Source of the DNA: Sulfurimonas sp.
Lineage (GTDB): Bacteria; Campylobacterota; Campylobacteria; Campylobacterales; Sulfurimonadaceae
Assembly (NCBI RefSeq): GCF_029027585.1
Contig: NZ_CP093397.1
Coordinates: 806,001-870,000 of the forward strand
Length of the DNA stretch: 64,000 nt
Direction of reading: 5' to 3'
Part shown: positions 44,392 through 53,603 of the stretch, piece by piece
How the letters are laid out: the number at the start of each line of letters is the position of its first letter
Position numbering within the stretch: position 1 is the stretch's first letter
Made by a program: the position numbers and the translations under genes
The notes under the pieces: model-generated
The model's database searches: none
The model's input: only the letters and a program-made list of their open reading frames with translations
Told to the model about the DNA's origin: nothing

Positions 44392-44973
44392 ATGATCAAA
44401 ACTTTATCATCAATCGCATTAGCAGGTTTAATAGCTGCAACAATTACAGGATGTGGTGGTAGTGCCCCGGAACCACAAGAAGAAGAGTTTGATAATCGTT
44501 GTAGAGTAGAGAAACAATTAGCTCCAAAATGGGCTTGTGTTCCTATGGTTGAAGGTGCTTATGCTGGTGTTGGTATAGCTCAAAAAAGTGCTGCTGGCAT
44601 GGGACATATGAGAAGAATTGCTTTAGCAAATGGTCGTTCAGACTTAGCTCAACAAATCAAATCTCAAGTAAAAGACAAAGTAGAAACTTTTACTCGCACA
44701 ACTGGTGTAGGTGAAGGAGAAACTATTGATCAAGTAAATACTGCTGTTTCAAAACAAATTGCAAAAGTTGATTTACAAGGTTCAAAAGCTGTTGACGCTT
44801 GGACTGCTCCATCTGGTGCTTTATATATGTTAGTTACAGTTCCTGAAGCTACAGTAAATGGTGAAGTTAAAAAAGCTATTAAAACAAGTTTTAAAAATGA
44901 CCAAGCTCTATGGCAACAATTTCAATCTAAGAATGCTTTAGAAGGTCTAGATAAAGAATTTCCAACTGAATAA
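44392..44973 (+). CDS. LPP20-family lipoprotein 1
   Basis: A 193-residue lipoprotein. Signal and lipobox are ALAGLIAATITGCGGSAPEP (Cys about 21). The body matches the LPP20 family known from Helicobacter outer membranes: YAGVGIAQKSAAGMGHMRRI, then ALANGRSDLAQQIKSQVKDK and the closing strand GALYMLVTVPEATV. LPP20 domains are alpha/beta modules of unresolved function, some surface-exposed. It has a promoter (TATAAT near 44364) and AAGGAGA before ATG. It overlaps the next lipoprotein by one base (TAATG). Confidence 0.85.
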   Translation: MIKTLSSIALAGLIAATITGCGGSAPEPQEEEFDNRCRVEKQLAPKWACVPMVEGAYAGVGIAQKSAAGMGHMRRIALANGRSDLAQQIKSQVKDKVETFTRTTGVGEGETIDQVNTAVSKQIAKVDLQGSKAVDAWTAPSGALYMLVTVPEATVNGEVKKAIKTSFKNDQALWQQFQSKNALEGLDKEFPTE

Positions 44974-45374
44974 TGATTAAGTTATTAAGTTCTTTTTTAC
45001 TGCTTTTTGTTCTAGTAGGTTGTAATTCACAACCTGCTCCAAGCGCATCTAATGGCACTCCGACTTGGATTTTAAATCCAAATCAAGATGGTAAGAATGG
45101 TGCAGTTGGAAGTTCTATGAGAACTTATGATCAAAAAATGTCAAGCCAACGAAGACTCGCTATTACTCGTGCTTTAGATGAACTTTCACTCCAAAGAGGA
45201 GTAAAGGTTCAAATGAGTATGACAAAACAAGAAAGTTATACAAATGGCAAAGGAAACACTAGGATAAATGTTGGTGCTAATTACCAAACAAATAACATGA
45301 TTACTGCACATATACAAAAGATTTATCAAGATAAAATCTCTGGTGAACTTTTTGTGTGGATGGTTATAGATTAA
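44973..45374 (+). CDS. LPP20-like lipoprotein 2
   Basis: A 133-residue lipoprotein with signal and lipobox LLLFVLVGCNSQPAP (Cys about 17). The body resembles a short LPP20 module: GKNGAVGSSMRTYDQKMSSQ, RRLAITRALDELSLQRGVKV and the last strand SGELFVWMVID. It overlaps the preceding gene, so both are made together and may form a hetero-complex at the outer membrane. Function is unknown. Confidence 0.72.
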   Translation: MIKLLSSFLLLFVLVGCNSQPAPSASNGTPTWILNPNQDGKNGAVGSSMRTYDQKMSSQRRLAITRALDELSLQRGVKVQMSMTKQESYTNGKGNTRINVGANYQTNNMITAHIQKIYQDKISGELFVWMVID

Positions 45375-45376
45375 TT

Positions 45377-45396
45377 TGTAGCTTTTTTACGCTACA
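45377..45396 (+). terminator. Hairpin after the LPP20 pair
   Basis: TGTAGC, eight-base T-rich loop, GCTACA directly after the stop at 45374. The T-run is in the loop, not after the stem, so it may be a weak terminator. The rest of 45397-45488 shows no gene. Confidence 0.35.
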
Positions 45397-45488
45397 TAAA
45401 TTGCTTCACTTCGTTCACAATGACATACTTTCACTTTTTAGATATACTTCCATAAATATTTCTACTTCTATCTACAAGGTTCTAACTC

Positions 45489-46967
45489 ATGAAAAAAAAT
45501 CGCAATTATCGGTCGTCCAAATGTTGGGAAAAGCTCACTTTTTAATCGTCTAATCAAAAAAAGAGATGCTATAACATCCCAACAAGCTGGAACAACAAGA
45601 GATGTGAAAAGAAAAAATGCAATTATTATAAATAAACAAGTTGAACTTCTAGATACTGGTGGACTAGATAAGGGTTGTGAGTTATTTGATAAGATTAAAG
45701 AGATGTCACTAAAAGCCGCTTACAAAGCGGATATCATACTTTACATGGTTGATGGAAAAGGAATTCCAGAAGACGAAGATAAAAAACTTTTTTATGAACT
45801 TCAAGCTATGGGTAAAGATATGGCTTTAGTTGTTAACAAAATAGATAACGATAAAATGAAAGAAAAACTTTGGGATTATTATGAATTTGGTACAGATGCT
45901 ATATTTGGTATCTCTGTTTCGCACAACAGAAACACAGTTGAACTACTTGAGTGGATAGTTTCTAAAGTTCCAGATAGTGATATCGTAAAAGAAGATGGCG
46001 AAGAACAAGAGCTAACTAAAGTCACAGAAGATGAGATTAGTGATGATGATTTTTTTGCTAAATATTCTCATACAGATGAAGAAGATGATGGTTTTACATA
46101 TTGGGATGAAAGTGAAGAAGTAGATAACTCTATTTTTGCTCAAAATGACTTAATAAAACAGTTTGATGAAAATGATGTAAACCACATTAAAATCGCAATT
46201 ATCGGACGAACAAATGTTGGGAAAAGTTCACTTTTAAATGCTCTTCTAGGTGAAGAACGCTCTGTTGTTAGTAGTGTGGCTGGAACTACAATTGACCCTA
46301 TTGATGAAACAGTAGATTACAAAGACAAGCAAATAACCTTTGTTGATACTGCCGGTTAAGACGAAGAGGTAAAATTTTAGGTATTGAGAAGTATGCTCTT
46401 ATGAGAACAACAGAGATGCTAGAAAGTGCGAATATGGCTCTAATTGTCTTAGATGCCAGTGAACCATTTTTAGATTTGGATGAAAAAATTGCTGGTTTGG
46501 TTGATAGCAATAGATTAGCATCTATCATCGTTTTAAACAAATGGGATATCTCTAAAAAAGAAGATCATGATAAAATCCTAAAAGAAGTTAGAGATAGATT
46601 TAAATTTTTAGCTTATGCACCTATTATCACTTTATCTGCTCTTTCACACCAAAGAGTTGATAAACTACATGAAATGATTTTAGAGATAAATGAAAACTAC
46701 TCTCAACGCATCTCCACTTCAAAAATAAATGAAGTTGTAGAAAAAGCTTTAAGACGCCATACTTTACCAAGTGTAAGTGGGCAAGTTATAAGAATTTACT
46801 ACGCAACACAGTATGAAACAAGACCCCCAAAAATTGCAATTATTATGAACAAACCAAGTGGTCTTCACTTTACATATAGAAGATATTTGACAAATAAATT
46901 ACGAGAAGCTTTTAACTTTACTGGAACACCAGTTCTTTTTAAAGCTAAAAAGAAAGGTGAGAAGTAG
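45489..46967 (+). CDS. der: Ribosome-assembly GTPase Der (EngA), interrupted by two frameshifts
   Basis: A double-GTPase needed for 50S maturation. ATG 45489 with MKKIAIIGRPNVGKSSLFNR is read once the eight-A run at 45492-45499 is reduced by one. GTPase 1 then continues through DTGG and NKID. GTPase 2 has AIIGRTNVGKSSLLNALLGE and ends the G3 box at 46357. One missing T in the TT at 46356-46357 turns GLRRRGKILGIEKYALMRTT (quoted here only to the first 20 residues) into a stop. After that come NKWD and the KH-like C-terminal domain (VSGQVIRIYYATQYETRPPK). The two shifts cancel, giving 492 residues, normal for the family. The gene is essential in bacteria tested, so sequencing error is likely. 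Confidence 0.93.
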
Positions 46968-46984
46968 AAGGAAAATAGTTCCTT

Positions 46985-47509
46985 CTATGCGTCTTTAGGT
47001 GTTTGTTTTATAACTCTATAAATTACAAAAGCCCCAATTGCCAATGTTATAAAAGTAAAAGCAAAAGAAAATGTTTTAGTAATTACATACCCTACAATCA
47101 ACAAAGACAATACAGTTGGCACTTCATTGTAAGCTCTAAAGAAATTTCCACTTTTAGAATAGTTTTCTTTTTCAAGTTGGACTCTGTAATATTCTAAAGA
47201 AAATGAATAAACCATCAACACAATAACTACCAAGATTTTAGCATACATCCATATATCATTTTCTAATAAATCTGGTCTAAGTAGCAGCATCCAAGCCCCA
47301 CTAATTACCGTTGCCCACATTGCAGGAAGTCCTATGTATTTATACATTTTATACTCTTGAATCTTTACAACTTCCACAAATTCTGGTTTGTTTTTATACT
47401 CTGTATGATATACATATAATCTTGGTTGATAAAAAAGCATTGCCATCCATGATATGACTGCCATGATATGAAATACAACTATCCATAAATAATAATCCAT
47501 AATATTCAT
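46985..47509 (-). CDS. hemJ: HemJ-type protoporphyrinogen IX oxidase
   Basis: A 174-residue inner-membrane protein of the HemJ (UPF0093) family, which oxidises protoporphyrinogen IX in haem synthesis. It has four to five transmembrane helices. Key residues are the His in WIVVFHIMAVISWMAMLFYQ (about residue 14), the PRLYVYH segment and the Lys in MYKYIGLPAMWATVISGAW / MYAKILVVIVLM. HemJ enzymes use a haem cofactor bound by such His residues. hemD and hemB elsewhere in the window belong to the same pathway. It overlaps nothing; the PagL-like gene ends 5 bases upstream of its ATG. Confidence 0.85.
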   Translation of the reverse strand: MNIMDYYLWIVVFHIMAVISWMAMLFYQPRLYVYHTEYKNKPEFVEVVKIQEYKMYKYIGLPAMWATVISGAWMLLLRPDLLENDIWMYAKILVVIVLMVYSFSLEYYRVQLEKENYSKSGNFFRAYNEVPTVLSLLIVGYVITKTFSFAFTFITLAIGAFVIYRVIKQTPKDA

Positions 47510-47513
47510 CTAA

Positions 47514-48112
47514 TTAAAAATTCTTCTCTATTGAAATAGTATAATAGTTAGAACCACCTTTTTCAACATCATTAATTAAACCAAAGACACCGGAACGATG
47601 TTTTAGAGTAAAACCTAAGTATAGTTCATCTAAAGGCTTATACCTTATCAGTTTTGCTAAATCAAAATCAACACTCACTTCCATATAGTTTAAGATTTTA
47701 GAATTATTGTCATTATTGTCTAATGCCTCTTTTTTTCTACATAAAGAATTCCACTTGTGTAAGAAACTCCCTCACCTAGACCTATTCTAACTCTATTTTT
47801 GTAAAAATCTATATTCCAATAAGCTTTTATATAAAGAGTTCCTTCATATATATTATCTTGCAAACCTGCCTCATCAAACTGAGCAAAACCAGCTCGCCCG
47901 TAGATATCAAACGGTAAATCAAAAGCCCGTTTTTTTAAAACATATCCGCCATCTAAGGCAGTTACTTTTAAATCTTGCGGATATGATTTAATATCTAAAA
48001 AAAGAACCTCCCCAAAAGTACTATCTGTAACCTTACCATGAGCAAGTCTAAGGGAATAATCCTTATCTGCGCTCAAACTTAAAAACAAAAACAATAAAAC
48101 TAAATATTTCAA
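47514..48112 (-). CDS. PagL-like outer-membrane lipid A deacylase, interrupted by one frameshift
   Basis: A small exported beta-barrel-like protein. The first frame (47720-48112) starts with a signal peptide (MKYLVLLFLFLSLSADKDYS) and stops early at EKKRH. Adding one T to the run at 47730-47736 (an A on the coding strand) continues it to TAA 47514-47516, giving 199 residues. The restored C terminus reads LYLGFTLKHRSGVFGLINDV, then EKGGSNYYTISIEKNF with a terminal Phe typical of outer-membrane barrels. The His-x-Ser in KHRSG followed by a Glu resembles the catalytic residues of PagL (acyloxyacyl hydrolase), which trims a lipid A acyl chain. The family assignment is an inference. Confidence 0.7.
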
Positions 48113-48130
48113 ATAAATTCCTAATTAAGA

Positions 48131-48460
48131 CTATGCGTCAAGTGTTTTTATATCTTTGATAGAACCTTTGGAGTGGTCAATCACTTTTGTATGTAAACGA
48201 CGAAGTGCTTTTGAAGCTCTGTCTATCGCTAAGTCAATAGCAGTATCTAAATTGTCATCAGCTTGGTTTATTACAACGGGAGAAGCATGAGCGATATGAA
48301 TATCAAACTCTATAGAAACACCTTTTTTCTCAGCTTTTACATTGACATTAACAGTAGTTATATCTAGCGTGTATTTTGAAAAGCCTTGTATAGCAGACTC
48401 GATGTGAGCTTTGTTCTTAGCGTGAAGTGTAATATCTTTTGCGCGAATTTGTACATTCAT
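48131..48460 (-). CDS. Short ribosome hibernation factor (RaiA/HPF-short type)
   Basis: A 109-residue S30AE-domain protein without the C-terminal dimerisation domain. Conserved segments are MNVQIRAKDITLHAKNKAHI, VSIEFDIHIAHASPVVINQA and LDTAIDLAIDRASKALRRLH. The last matches the equivalent helix of the long homologue at 34827-35360. It would bind the decoding centre of idle ribosomes. AAAGGA lies before ATG 48460. Having both a long and a short form is unusual, because bacteria with long HPF usually lack the short ones. Confidence 0.88.
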   Translation of the reverse strand: MNVQIRAKDITLHAKNKAHIESAIQGFSKYTLDITTVNVNVKAEKKGVSIEFDIHIAHASPVVINQADDNLDTAIDLAIDRASKALRRLHTKVIDHSKGSIKDIKTLDA

Positions 48461-48568
48461 AATAAATCCTTTGTTAAGTGGCTTCTTGCCACTTTATATA
48501 GAAGATTATAATAACAAAATAAAGCTGAGATTGGTATAATACGAGAAATAAATTTAGGATTTTAAAAT

Positions 48569-49537
48569 ATGAAGAGAGTTTTAACGGGTATTCAACCATC
48601 TGGAGATTTACATATTGGAAATTATTTTGGCTCCATAAAGCAGATGGTAGATGCTCAAAAAGATAGTGATACTTTTGCTTTTATCGCAAACTATCATGCA
48701 CAAACAAGTATCAATGATGGCAAAAAGTTAAGTGAACTTACAATGCAATGTGCGACAGATTTTTTAGCACTTGGAATCGACCCAAATAAATCAACATTTT
48801 GGGTTCAGTCAGATGTAAAAGAAGTACTTGAACTTTACTGGGTTCTATCTTCATACACTCCTATGGGTTTACTTGAACGAGCTCACAGCTACAAAGATAA
48901 AACTGCCAGAGGACAAGCTACAAATCACTCTTTATTTTCATACCCTGTTCTTATGGCAGCAGATATTTTAATCTTTGGCTCAGAAATTATCCCTGTTGGA
49001 AAAGACCAAATTCAACATGTTGAAATCGCTAGAGATGTGGCAATTAAATTTAACAATAAATATGGAGATATTTTAACAGTTCCTGAGTTTAGAGTTCAAG
49101 AAGAAGTACAAACTGTTCCAGGTGTTGATGGGCAAAAGATGTCAAAGAGTTATGGAAATATTGTAAATATTTTTGGGGAACAAAAAAAGCAATTAAAAAC
49201 TATCAAAAAGATTGTGACTGAAAATGTAGCAATGGAGGAGCCAAAAGAGTATAAAAACTGTAATGTTTACAACATGGCAAAACTCTTTTTAAATCAAAAT
49301 GAACTTATTGAACTTCAAAACAGATACAAAAGTGGCAAAGAAGGTCATGGTCATTTTAAACTCTATCTAGCTGAAGTTATGTGGAAATATTTTGCAGAAT
49401 TTAGAGAAAAACGCTCTTACTATGAAAAAAATCAAGATGAAGTCAGAGATATTTTAAAGCATGGTGCAAAAAAAGCAAAAAAAGTAGCCTCTCCAATGAT
49501 AGAAAAAATAAGAAATGCAACAGGAATTAGTTACTAA
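48569..49537 (+). CDS. trpS: Tryptophanyl-tRNA synthetase
   Basis: A class I synthetase charging tRNA-Trp. The 322-residue protein has the HIGH-like site GIQPSGDLHIGNYFGSI (about residues 6-22), the ATP site segment YPVLMAADILIFGSEIIPVG (about 129-148, quoted to 20 residues), KDQIQHVEIARD and the KMSKS loop DGQKMSKSYGN (about 188-198). Length is standard for bacterial TrpRS. A TATAAT near 48536 provides a promoter in the divergent gap shared with short HPF, and AGGA precedes ATG. Confidence 0.97.
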   Translation: MKRVLTGIQPSGDLHIGNYFGSIKQMVDAQKDSDTFAFIANYHAQTSINDGKKLSELTMQCATDFLALGIDPNKSTFWVQSDVKEVLELYWVLSSYTPMGLLERAHSYKDKTARGQATNHSLFSYPVLMAADILIFGSEIIPVGKDQIQHVEIARDVAIKFNNKYGDILTVPEFRVQEEVQTVPGVDGQKMSKSYGNIVNIFGEQKKQLKTIKKIVTENVAMEEPKEYKNCNVYNMAKLFLNQNELIELQNRYKSGKEGHGHFKLYLAEVMWKYFAEFREKRSYYEKNQDEVRDILKHGAKKAKKVASPMIEKIRNATGISY

Positions 49538-49587
49538 TAAAGAAAAAGTGATACAATATAAACATTTAAACGACTAAGGATAAAATA

Positions 49588-50442
49588 ATGCGTATACTTC
49601 TTATAATAATGAGTTTGATATTTACCCTAAATGCCAAATCTTTATTTAGTAATTCTGGGCAAGAAGAAAATTCAAAGTACATTGGTGCTCTTAAAGATTT
49701 AGTAATAGCAACTCAAAAAACAAGAGGTTTAACAAATAATTACCTCAATGGAAATACAACTTCTATGCTTTTAGTTTATGGAACAAGAAAAAATATGAAA
49801 AAAGCCATAGGAATAATGGAGTCACTTCCATTAGCTGCTGACCCTATTATAAACTCTAGAGCAACTTCAATATCTCAATCATTAATATCACTTAATAGAG
49901 TAGCATTTAATAGAGAGCCTGCTGGTGTATTTAGCAAATATACAGAATTAATAGAACAAACTTTAATGCTTGCACAAAGTGTTTCTAAGCGTGGTTCTGA
50001 AGATTTAAATCTATTAGGTAAGGAACTATCAACTATTATGATGGAAGTTATTTTACCTTTTACTGAGTATGTTGGACAGATGCGAGGTATGGGTTCTGGT
50101 ATAGTTGCAAAAAGAAAGATTACTCCAAAGCAAAATGCTCAGATGCTAGCAATAATACATGAGATAGAAAATTTAAACTCAAAGTTATTAGCAGATATGC
50201 AAGTTGTAATATCTAAAAATAAAAGTCATTTTGAAGCAGACATTTCTATAAAACTCGCTCAAATTGAACAAGATAGCAAGGCTTATATTTATTTAACAAA
50301 AACAAATGTTTTAAGAAAAAAAGAGATAAATTTAAATACCAACAAATATTTTAACCAAGGTACGGATTTAATTTCTTTACTTATTGAAGTTTATAACATT
50401 AACAATAAAGTTATTTTAGAAGATTCCAAAGGATGGATTTAG
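49588..50442 (+). CDS. Secreted stand-alone NIT-like sensor domain protein
   Basis: A 284-residue protein with a signal peptide (MRILLIIMSLIFTLNAKSLF) and an all-helical NIT-like domain. The two hallmark helices are LVIATQKTRGLTNNYLNGNT (about residues 33-52) and VGQMRGMGSGIVAKRKITPK (about 157-176). These correspond to the TxxxRG and RGxxS/A motifs that bind ligand in NIT receptors. There is no transmembrane helix after the signal and no kinase or chemoreceptor domain. It may be a periplasmic binding partner. The hybrid kinase at 18806 has a related sensory domain. AAGGA precedes ATG. It stands alone between trpS and argF. Confidence 0.65.
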   Translation: MRILLIIMSLIFTLNAKSLFSNSGQEENSKYIGALKDLVIATQKTRGLTNNYLNGNTTSMLLVYGTRKNMKKAIGIMESLPLAADPIINSRATSISQSLISLNRVAFNREPAGVFSKYTELIEQTLMLAQSVSKRGSEDLNLLGKELSTIMMEVILPFTEYVGQMRGMGSGIVAKRKITPKQNAQMLAIIHEIENLNSKLLADMQVVISKNKSHFEADISIKLAQIEQDSKAYIYLTKTNVLRKKEINLNTNKYFNQGTDLISLLIEVYNINNKVILEDSKGWI

Positions 50443-50452
50443 ACAGAAGATT

Positions 50453-51373
50453 TTATCTTTGTCTATCTAACCAAACCATTAATCCTTTTTGAGCATGAAG
50501 TCTATTTTCTGCTTCATCAAAGATAATTTTCGAGTGTTTTTCAAAGATTTTCTCACTTACTTCCAAGCCTCTATAAGCTGGTAAACAGTGTAAAAACTTA
50601 GCATCTTTTTTAGCTAAAAGCATCATTTTATCATTTACCATAAAACCTTTAAATATTTTTATGCGTTGTTCTTTTTCCTCTTCTTTACCCATCGAAGTCC
50701 AAGTATCTGTTGTAACCACACTTGCACCTTTTACTGCTTCACAAGGATTATGCATAGTTTTTATAACAGCTCCACTTTCTTTTGCTAAAAGAAGTGCAAC
50801 TTGCAAAACATCCTCATCAACTTCATAACCTTTTGGAGTTGCTATTCTAAGCTCAAAGCCAAGTTTTGCCGCAAGAATCATCCAAGAGTGAGTCATATTG
50901 TTTCCATCGCCAATATAAGCACAAATAATATTTTCACTTGCTTCATATTCCACTAAAGTCATATAATCTGCTAAAAGTTGTACAGGATGAAAATAGTCTG
51001 TCAAGCCATTTATAACAGGTACTTTTGAGAATTTTGCAAACTCTTCTATCATCGATTGCTCAAAAGTTCTAATCATTACCATATCACACATAGAGCTTAT
51101 TACTCTTGCTGTGTCTTTAATGGGTTCTCCACGACCTAAATGAATATCACGGTTTGATAAAAATAGCGCATGACCGCCTAACTGTGACATACCTGTTTCA
51201 AAACTAACTCTAGTCCTAGTTGAACTTTTTTCAAAAATCATTGCAAGGGTCTGATTCTCTAACTCTTTTTTATAAACTTTTTCTTTAAGATTTTGTTTTA
51301 TTTCAAGGCTTATATCGATAATCTCTAATATCTCTTCTTTTGTAAAATCTTGTAATGTTAAAAAATGTCGCAA
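50453..51373 (-). CDS. argF: Ornithine carbamoyltransferase
   Basis: Makes citrulline from ornithine and carbamoyl phosphate in arginine synthesis. The 306-residue protein has the carbamoyl-phosphate motif [20 protein letters not shown] (about residues 49-68), [13 protein letters not shown] (about 126-138), [19 protein letters not shown] and [14 protein letters not shown] (about 262-275, the ornithine-binding HCLP). The start is TTG 51373 with AAAGGA upstream. It is followed convergently by the NIT-like gene with a 10-base gap. Confidence 0.97.
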   Translation of the reverse strand: MRHFLTLQDFTKEEILEIIDISLEIKQNLKEKVYKKELENQTLAMIFEKSSTRTRVSFETGMSQLGGHALFLSNRDIHLGRGEPIKDTARVISSMCDMVMIRTFEQSMIEEFAKFSKVPVINGLTDYFHPVQLLADYMTLVEYEASENIICAYIGDGNNMTHSWMILAAKLGFELRIATPKGYEVDEDVLQVALLLAKESGAVIKTMHNPCEAVKGASVVTTDTWTSMGKEEEKEQRIKIFKGFMVNDKMMLLAKKDAKFLHCLPAYRGLEVSEKIFEKHSKIIFDEAENRLHAQKGLMVWLDRQR

Positions 51374-51429
51374 TAAAAATCCTTTTACTAAAATACTTTA
51401 TTTAAAAAAGCATTTATTATACCCTAATT

Positions 51430-52401
51430 TTACTTTTGAAGCATTTTAGCAACTTCTTTTGCATGATAAGAAATAATTATATCTGCTCCTGCTCTTTTAA
51501 AAGAAATCATAGTTTCCATAACAACTCTTTCATAATCTATTAAGTCATTTAAACCTGCGATTTTTAACATTGCGTATTCGCCACTTACATTATAAACTGC
51601 CATAGGAAGGGAAGTATTGTCTTTGATTTCACGAACTATGTCTAAGTAAGCAAGAGCAGGTTTAACCATAAGTATATCTGCTCCCTGCGCCTCATCTGAA
51701 ATGGATTCATTTATAGCTTCTCGTCTGTTTGCTGGATCCATTTGATAAGAAGCTCTATCACCAAAAGATGGAGTAGATTCTGCAACATCTCTAAATGGTC
51801 CGTAATATCCAGATGCAAACTTTGTAGAGTATGCCATGATTGGTAAATTCTCATAACCATTAGCATCTAGCGCAGCTCTAAGTGTTTGTATAATTCCATC
51901 CATCATTCCTGAAGGTGCTATCATATCTACTCCAGCTTTTGCGTGTATAAGAGCTTGCTGTGCTGATATTTCTAAAGTTGCGTCATTATTTACTGTTTCG
52001 TTTTTAGCATCTATAATTCCACAATGTCCATGGTCTGTATATTCACAAAAACAAAGGTCTGTAACAACAAACATTTCAGGATGTTCTTTTTTTATGGCAC
52101 GAATAGCAGATGCTATGATTCCGTGTTCACAAAGAGAATCAGAACCAATAGAATCTTTTACATCAGGAATACCAAATAAAATAATAGAGTAGAGTCCTAA
52201 CTTTTTTAACTCTCCACACTCTTTTAAAATTTCATCTAAACTCATCTGAAATACCCCAGGCATAGATGCTACTTCTGTTTTAATATTTTCACCTGAACGA
52301 ACAAAAAGTGGATAAATAAAGTCATTTACACTAACACTTGTTTCTCTTACTAAGGCACGAAGATGATTATTTAAACGAGTTCTACGAAATCTTTGAAACA
52401 T
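51430..52401 (-). CDS. hemB: Delta-aminolevulinic acid dehydratase (porphobilinogen synthase)
   Basis: Condenses two 5-aminolevulinate to porphobilinogen in haem synthesis. The 323-residue protein has the zinc cysteines in [15 protein letters not shown] (about residues 115-129). The two Schiff-base lysines are in [15 protein letters not shown] (about 190-204) and [15 protein letters not shown] (about 242-256). It is therefore the Zn-dependent type. hemD and hemJ are elsewhere in the window. A divergent 109-bp gap separates it from ribA. Confidence 0.97.
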   Translation of the reverse strand: MFQRFRRTRLNNHLRALVRETSVSVNDFIYPLFVRSGENIKTEVASMPGVFQMSLDEILKECGELKKLGLYSIILFGIPDVKDSIGSDSLCEHGIIASAIRAIKKEHPEMFVVTDLCFCEYTDHGHCGIIDAKNETVNNDATLEISAQQALIHAKAGVDMIAPSGMMDGIIQTLRAALDANGYENLPIMAYSTKFASGYYGPFRDVAESTPSFGDRASYQMDPANRREAINESISDEAQGADILMVKPALAYLDIVREIKDNTSLPMAVYNVSGEYAMLKIAGLNDLIDYERVVMETMISFKRAGADIIISYHAKEVAKMLQK

Positions 52402-52448
52402 AATAAACCTTTTTTAGCTATAATTTTGAAAATTTATTTTATCGTTTT

Positions 52449-52486
52449 AACCCAGATTATGCAAGAAGTCTATTCATAGTTGGGTT
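52449..52486 (+). promoter_or_regulatory. Stem-loop upstream of ribA
   Basis: AACCCA and TGGGTT are separated by 26 bases in the 109-bp gap between hemB and ribA, 25 bases before the ribA start and just after a TATAAT-like box (near 52420). It would lie in the ribA leader. It does not match the FMN riboswitch pattern that I know. Chance pairing is possible for a 6-bp stem. Confidence 0.3.
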
Positions 52487-52510
52487 TAATGTTAAGTTAG
52501 GGTACATTAA

Positions 52511-53074
52511 TTGAATATAGAGATTTCACAGATAGCAAACCTACCATCAAAATTTGGTAACTTCAAAGTAAAAGCCTTTAAAGAAGGAGAAAAAGAGCAT
52601 CTTGTAATATACAAAGATAACTTAGACGAAGTTCCAATAGTTAGAGTTCATTCAGAGTGTTTAACCGGAGATGCCATAGGAAGTTTAAAGTGTGACTGCG
52701 GAGAACAACTCCAATTCGCGCTTAAACTAGCAAATAAAACAAACGGTATGGTTATTTATTTGCGTCAAGAAGGACGAAATATAGGTCTCTTAAACAAAAT
52801 AAATGCTTATGCTCTTCAAGATGATGGACTAAATACAGTAGAAGCAAACCATCAACTAGGCTTTCGTACTGATGAAAGAACCTATGAAGTGGTTACATTT
52901 ATTTTACATCATTTTGGCATAAAAAAGATAAAACTACTTACAAATAATCCAGATAAAATAAGTTCAATTAGTGATATTGAAATTGTAAAAAGAGTACCTA
53001 TCATTATAGAGTCAAACACCCATAATGAAGATTATTTAAATGTAAAAAAAGATGAACTTGGGCATCTACTTTAG
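52511..53074 (+). CDS. ribA: GTP cyclohydrolase II
   Basis: Opens the imidazole ring of GTP in the first step of riboflavin synthesis. The 187-residue enzyme has the zinc-binding stretch LTGDAIGSLKCDCGEQLQFA (about residues 47-66, with three Cys including SEC just before), the GTP-binding YLRQEGRNIGLLNKI (about 79-93) and IKLLTNNPDKI (about 138-148). It is a stand-alone RibA, without the RibB fusion. The start is TTG 52511; the upstream AGGG is 10 bases away and weak. Its last 4 bases overlap the convergent hypothetical gene. Confidence 0.95.
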   Translation: MNIEISQIANLPSKFGNFKVKAFKEGEKEHLVIYKDNLDEVPIVRVHSECLTGDAIGSLKCDCGEQLQFALKLANKTNGMVIYLRQEGRNIGLLNKINAYALQDDGLNTVEANHQLGFRTDERTYEVVTFILHHFGIKKIKLLTNNPDKISSISDIEIVKRVPIIIESNTHNEDYLNVKKDELGHLL

Positions 53075-53514
53075 CTAAATTTAGACTCCGCTAAAGCACT
53101 AAGTCTTCGCTCAGAAGAATCTATGGTCTTTATAAGTTCTTTTGTAATGCCTTTTAGTTCCCTGTGGTAACTTTTTGCTTTTTCTAGTTCCATTCCTGTT
53201 ACCTTAGAACTTCCAAATGCATTTTGAAAAAAACCTTTCTTTTGTTTTTGAAAAAAAATATCAAATGTTTTTACAAATTCTTCATGCCATCTTACATGAA
53301 GTGTTTCTATCTTATCGTAAAAAAGTGAGCCCAATATACATCTTATGTTTTCATTTTTTAAATAAAACCACTCTCCAAAAACATAGGCTGTTTGCAAAGC
53401 TGCTGTTGGAATTTTGATGTCTGAACCGTCCATAGCAATTTCTAGTTTTTCCATCTGTTCTTCATAGGCTTTTTTAGCGTTTTGAAATGATTCTATTGTC
53501 TTTACTTTGTCCAT
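53071..53514 (-). CDS. Hypothetical protein, helical
   Basis: A 147-residue soluble protein that I do not recognise. It looks mostly alpha-helical and charged: a coiled-coil-like N terminus (ESFQNAKKAYEEQMEKLEIA), a middle segment with aromatic residues (YVFGEWFYLKNENIRCIL) and a C-terminal helix (ELKGITKELIKTIDSSERRL). No signal peptide, membrane segment or metal motif is seen. The frame has a normal codon pattern and starts ATG 53514. It overlaps the convergent ribA stop by 4 bases. An Aer-type PAS gene is divergent from it. Confidence 0.65.
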   Translation of the reverse strand: MDKVKTIESFQNAKKAYEEQMEKLEIAMDGSDIKIPTAALQTAYVFGEWFYLKNENIRCILGSLFYDKIETLHVRWHEEFVKTFDIFFQKQKKGFFQNAFGSSKVTGMELEKAKSYHRELKGITKELIKTIDSSERRLSALAESKFS

Positions 53515-53603
53515 ATGTACACACTTAATTAATTTTATTCTTATTATTACATAATTTTATTAAAAAAAGTATATAATAATCTAAATTTTTCAGGAGTCTT
53601 GTT

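Noticed and set aside
52449..52486. FMN riboswitch ahead of ribA
   Set aside because: The gap is too short and lacks the multi-stem conserved FMN aptamer sequence; only a 6-bp inverted repeat is present.
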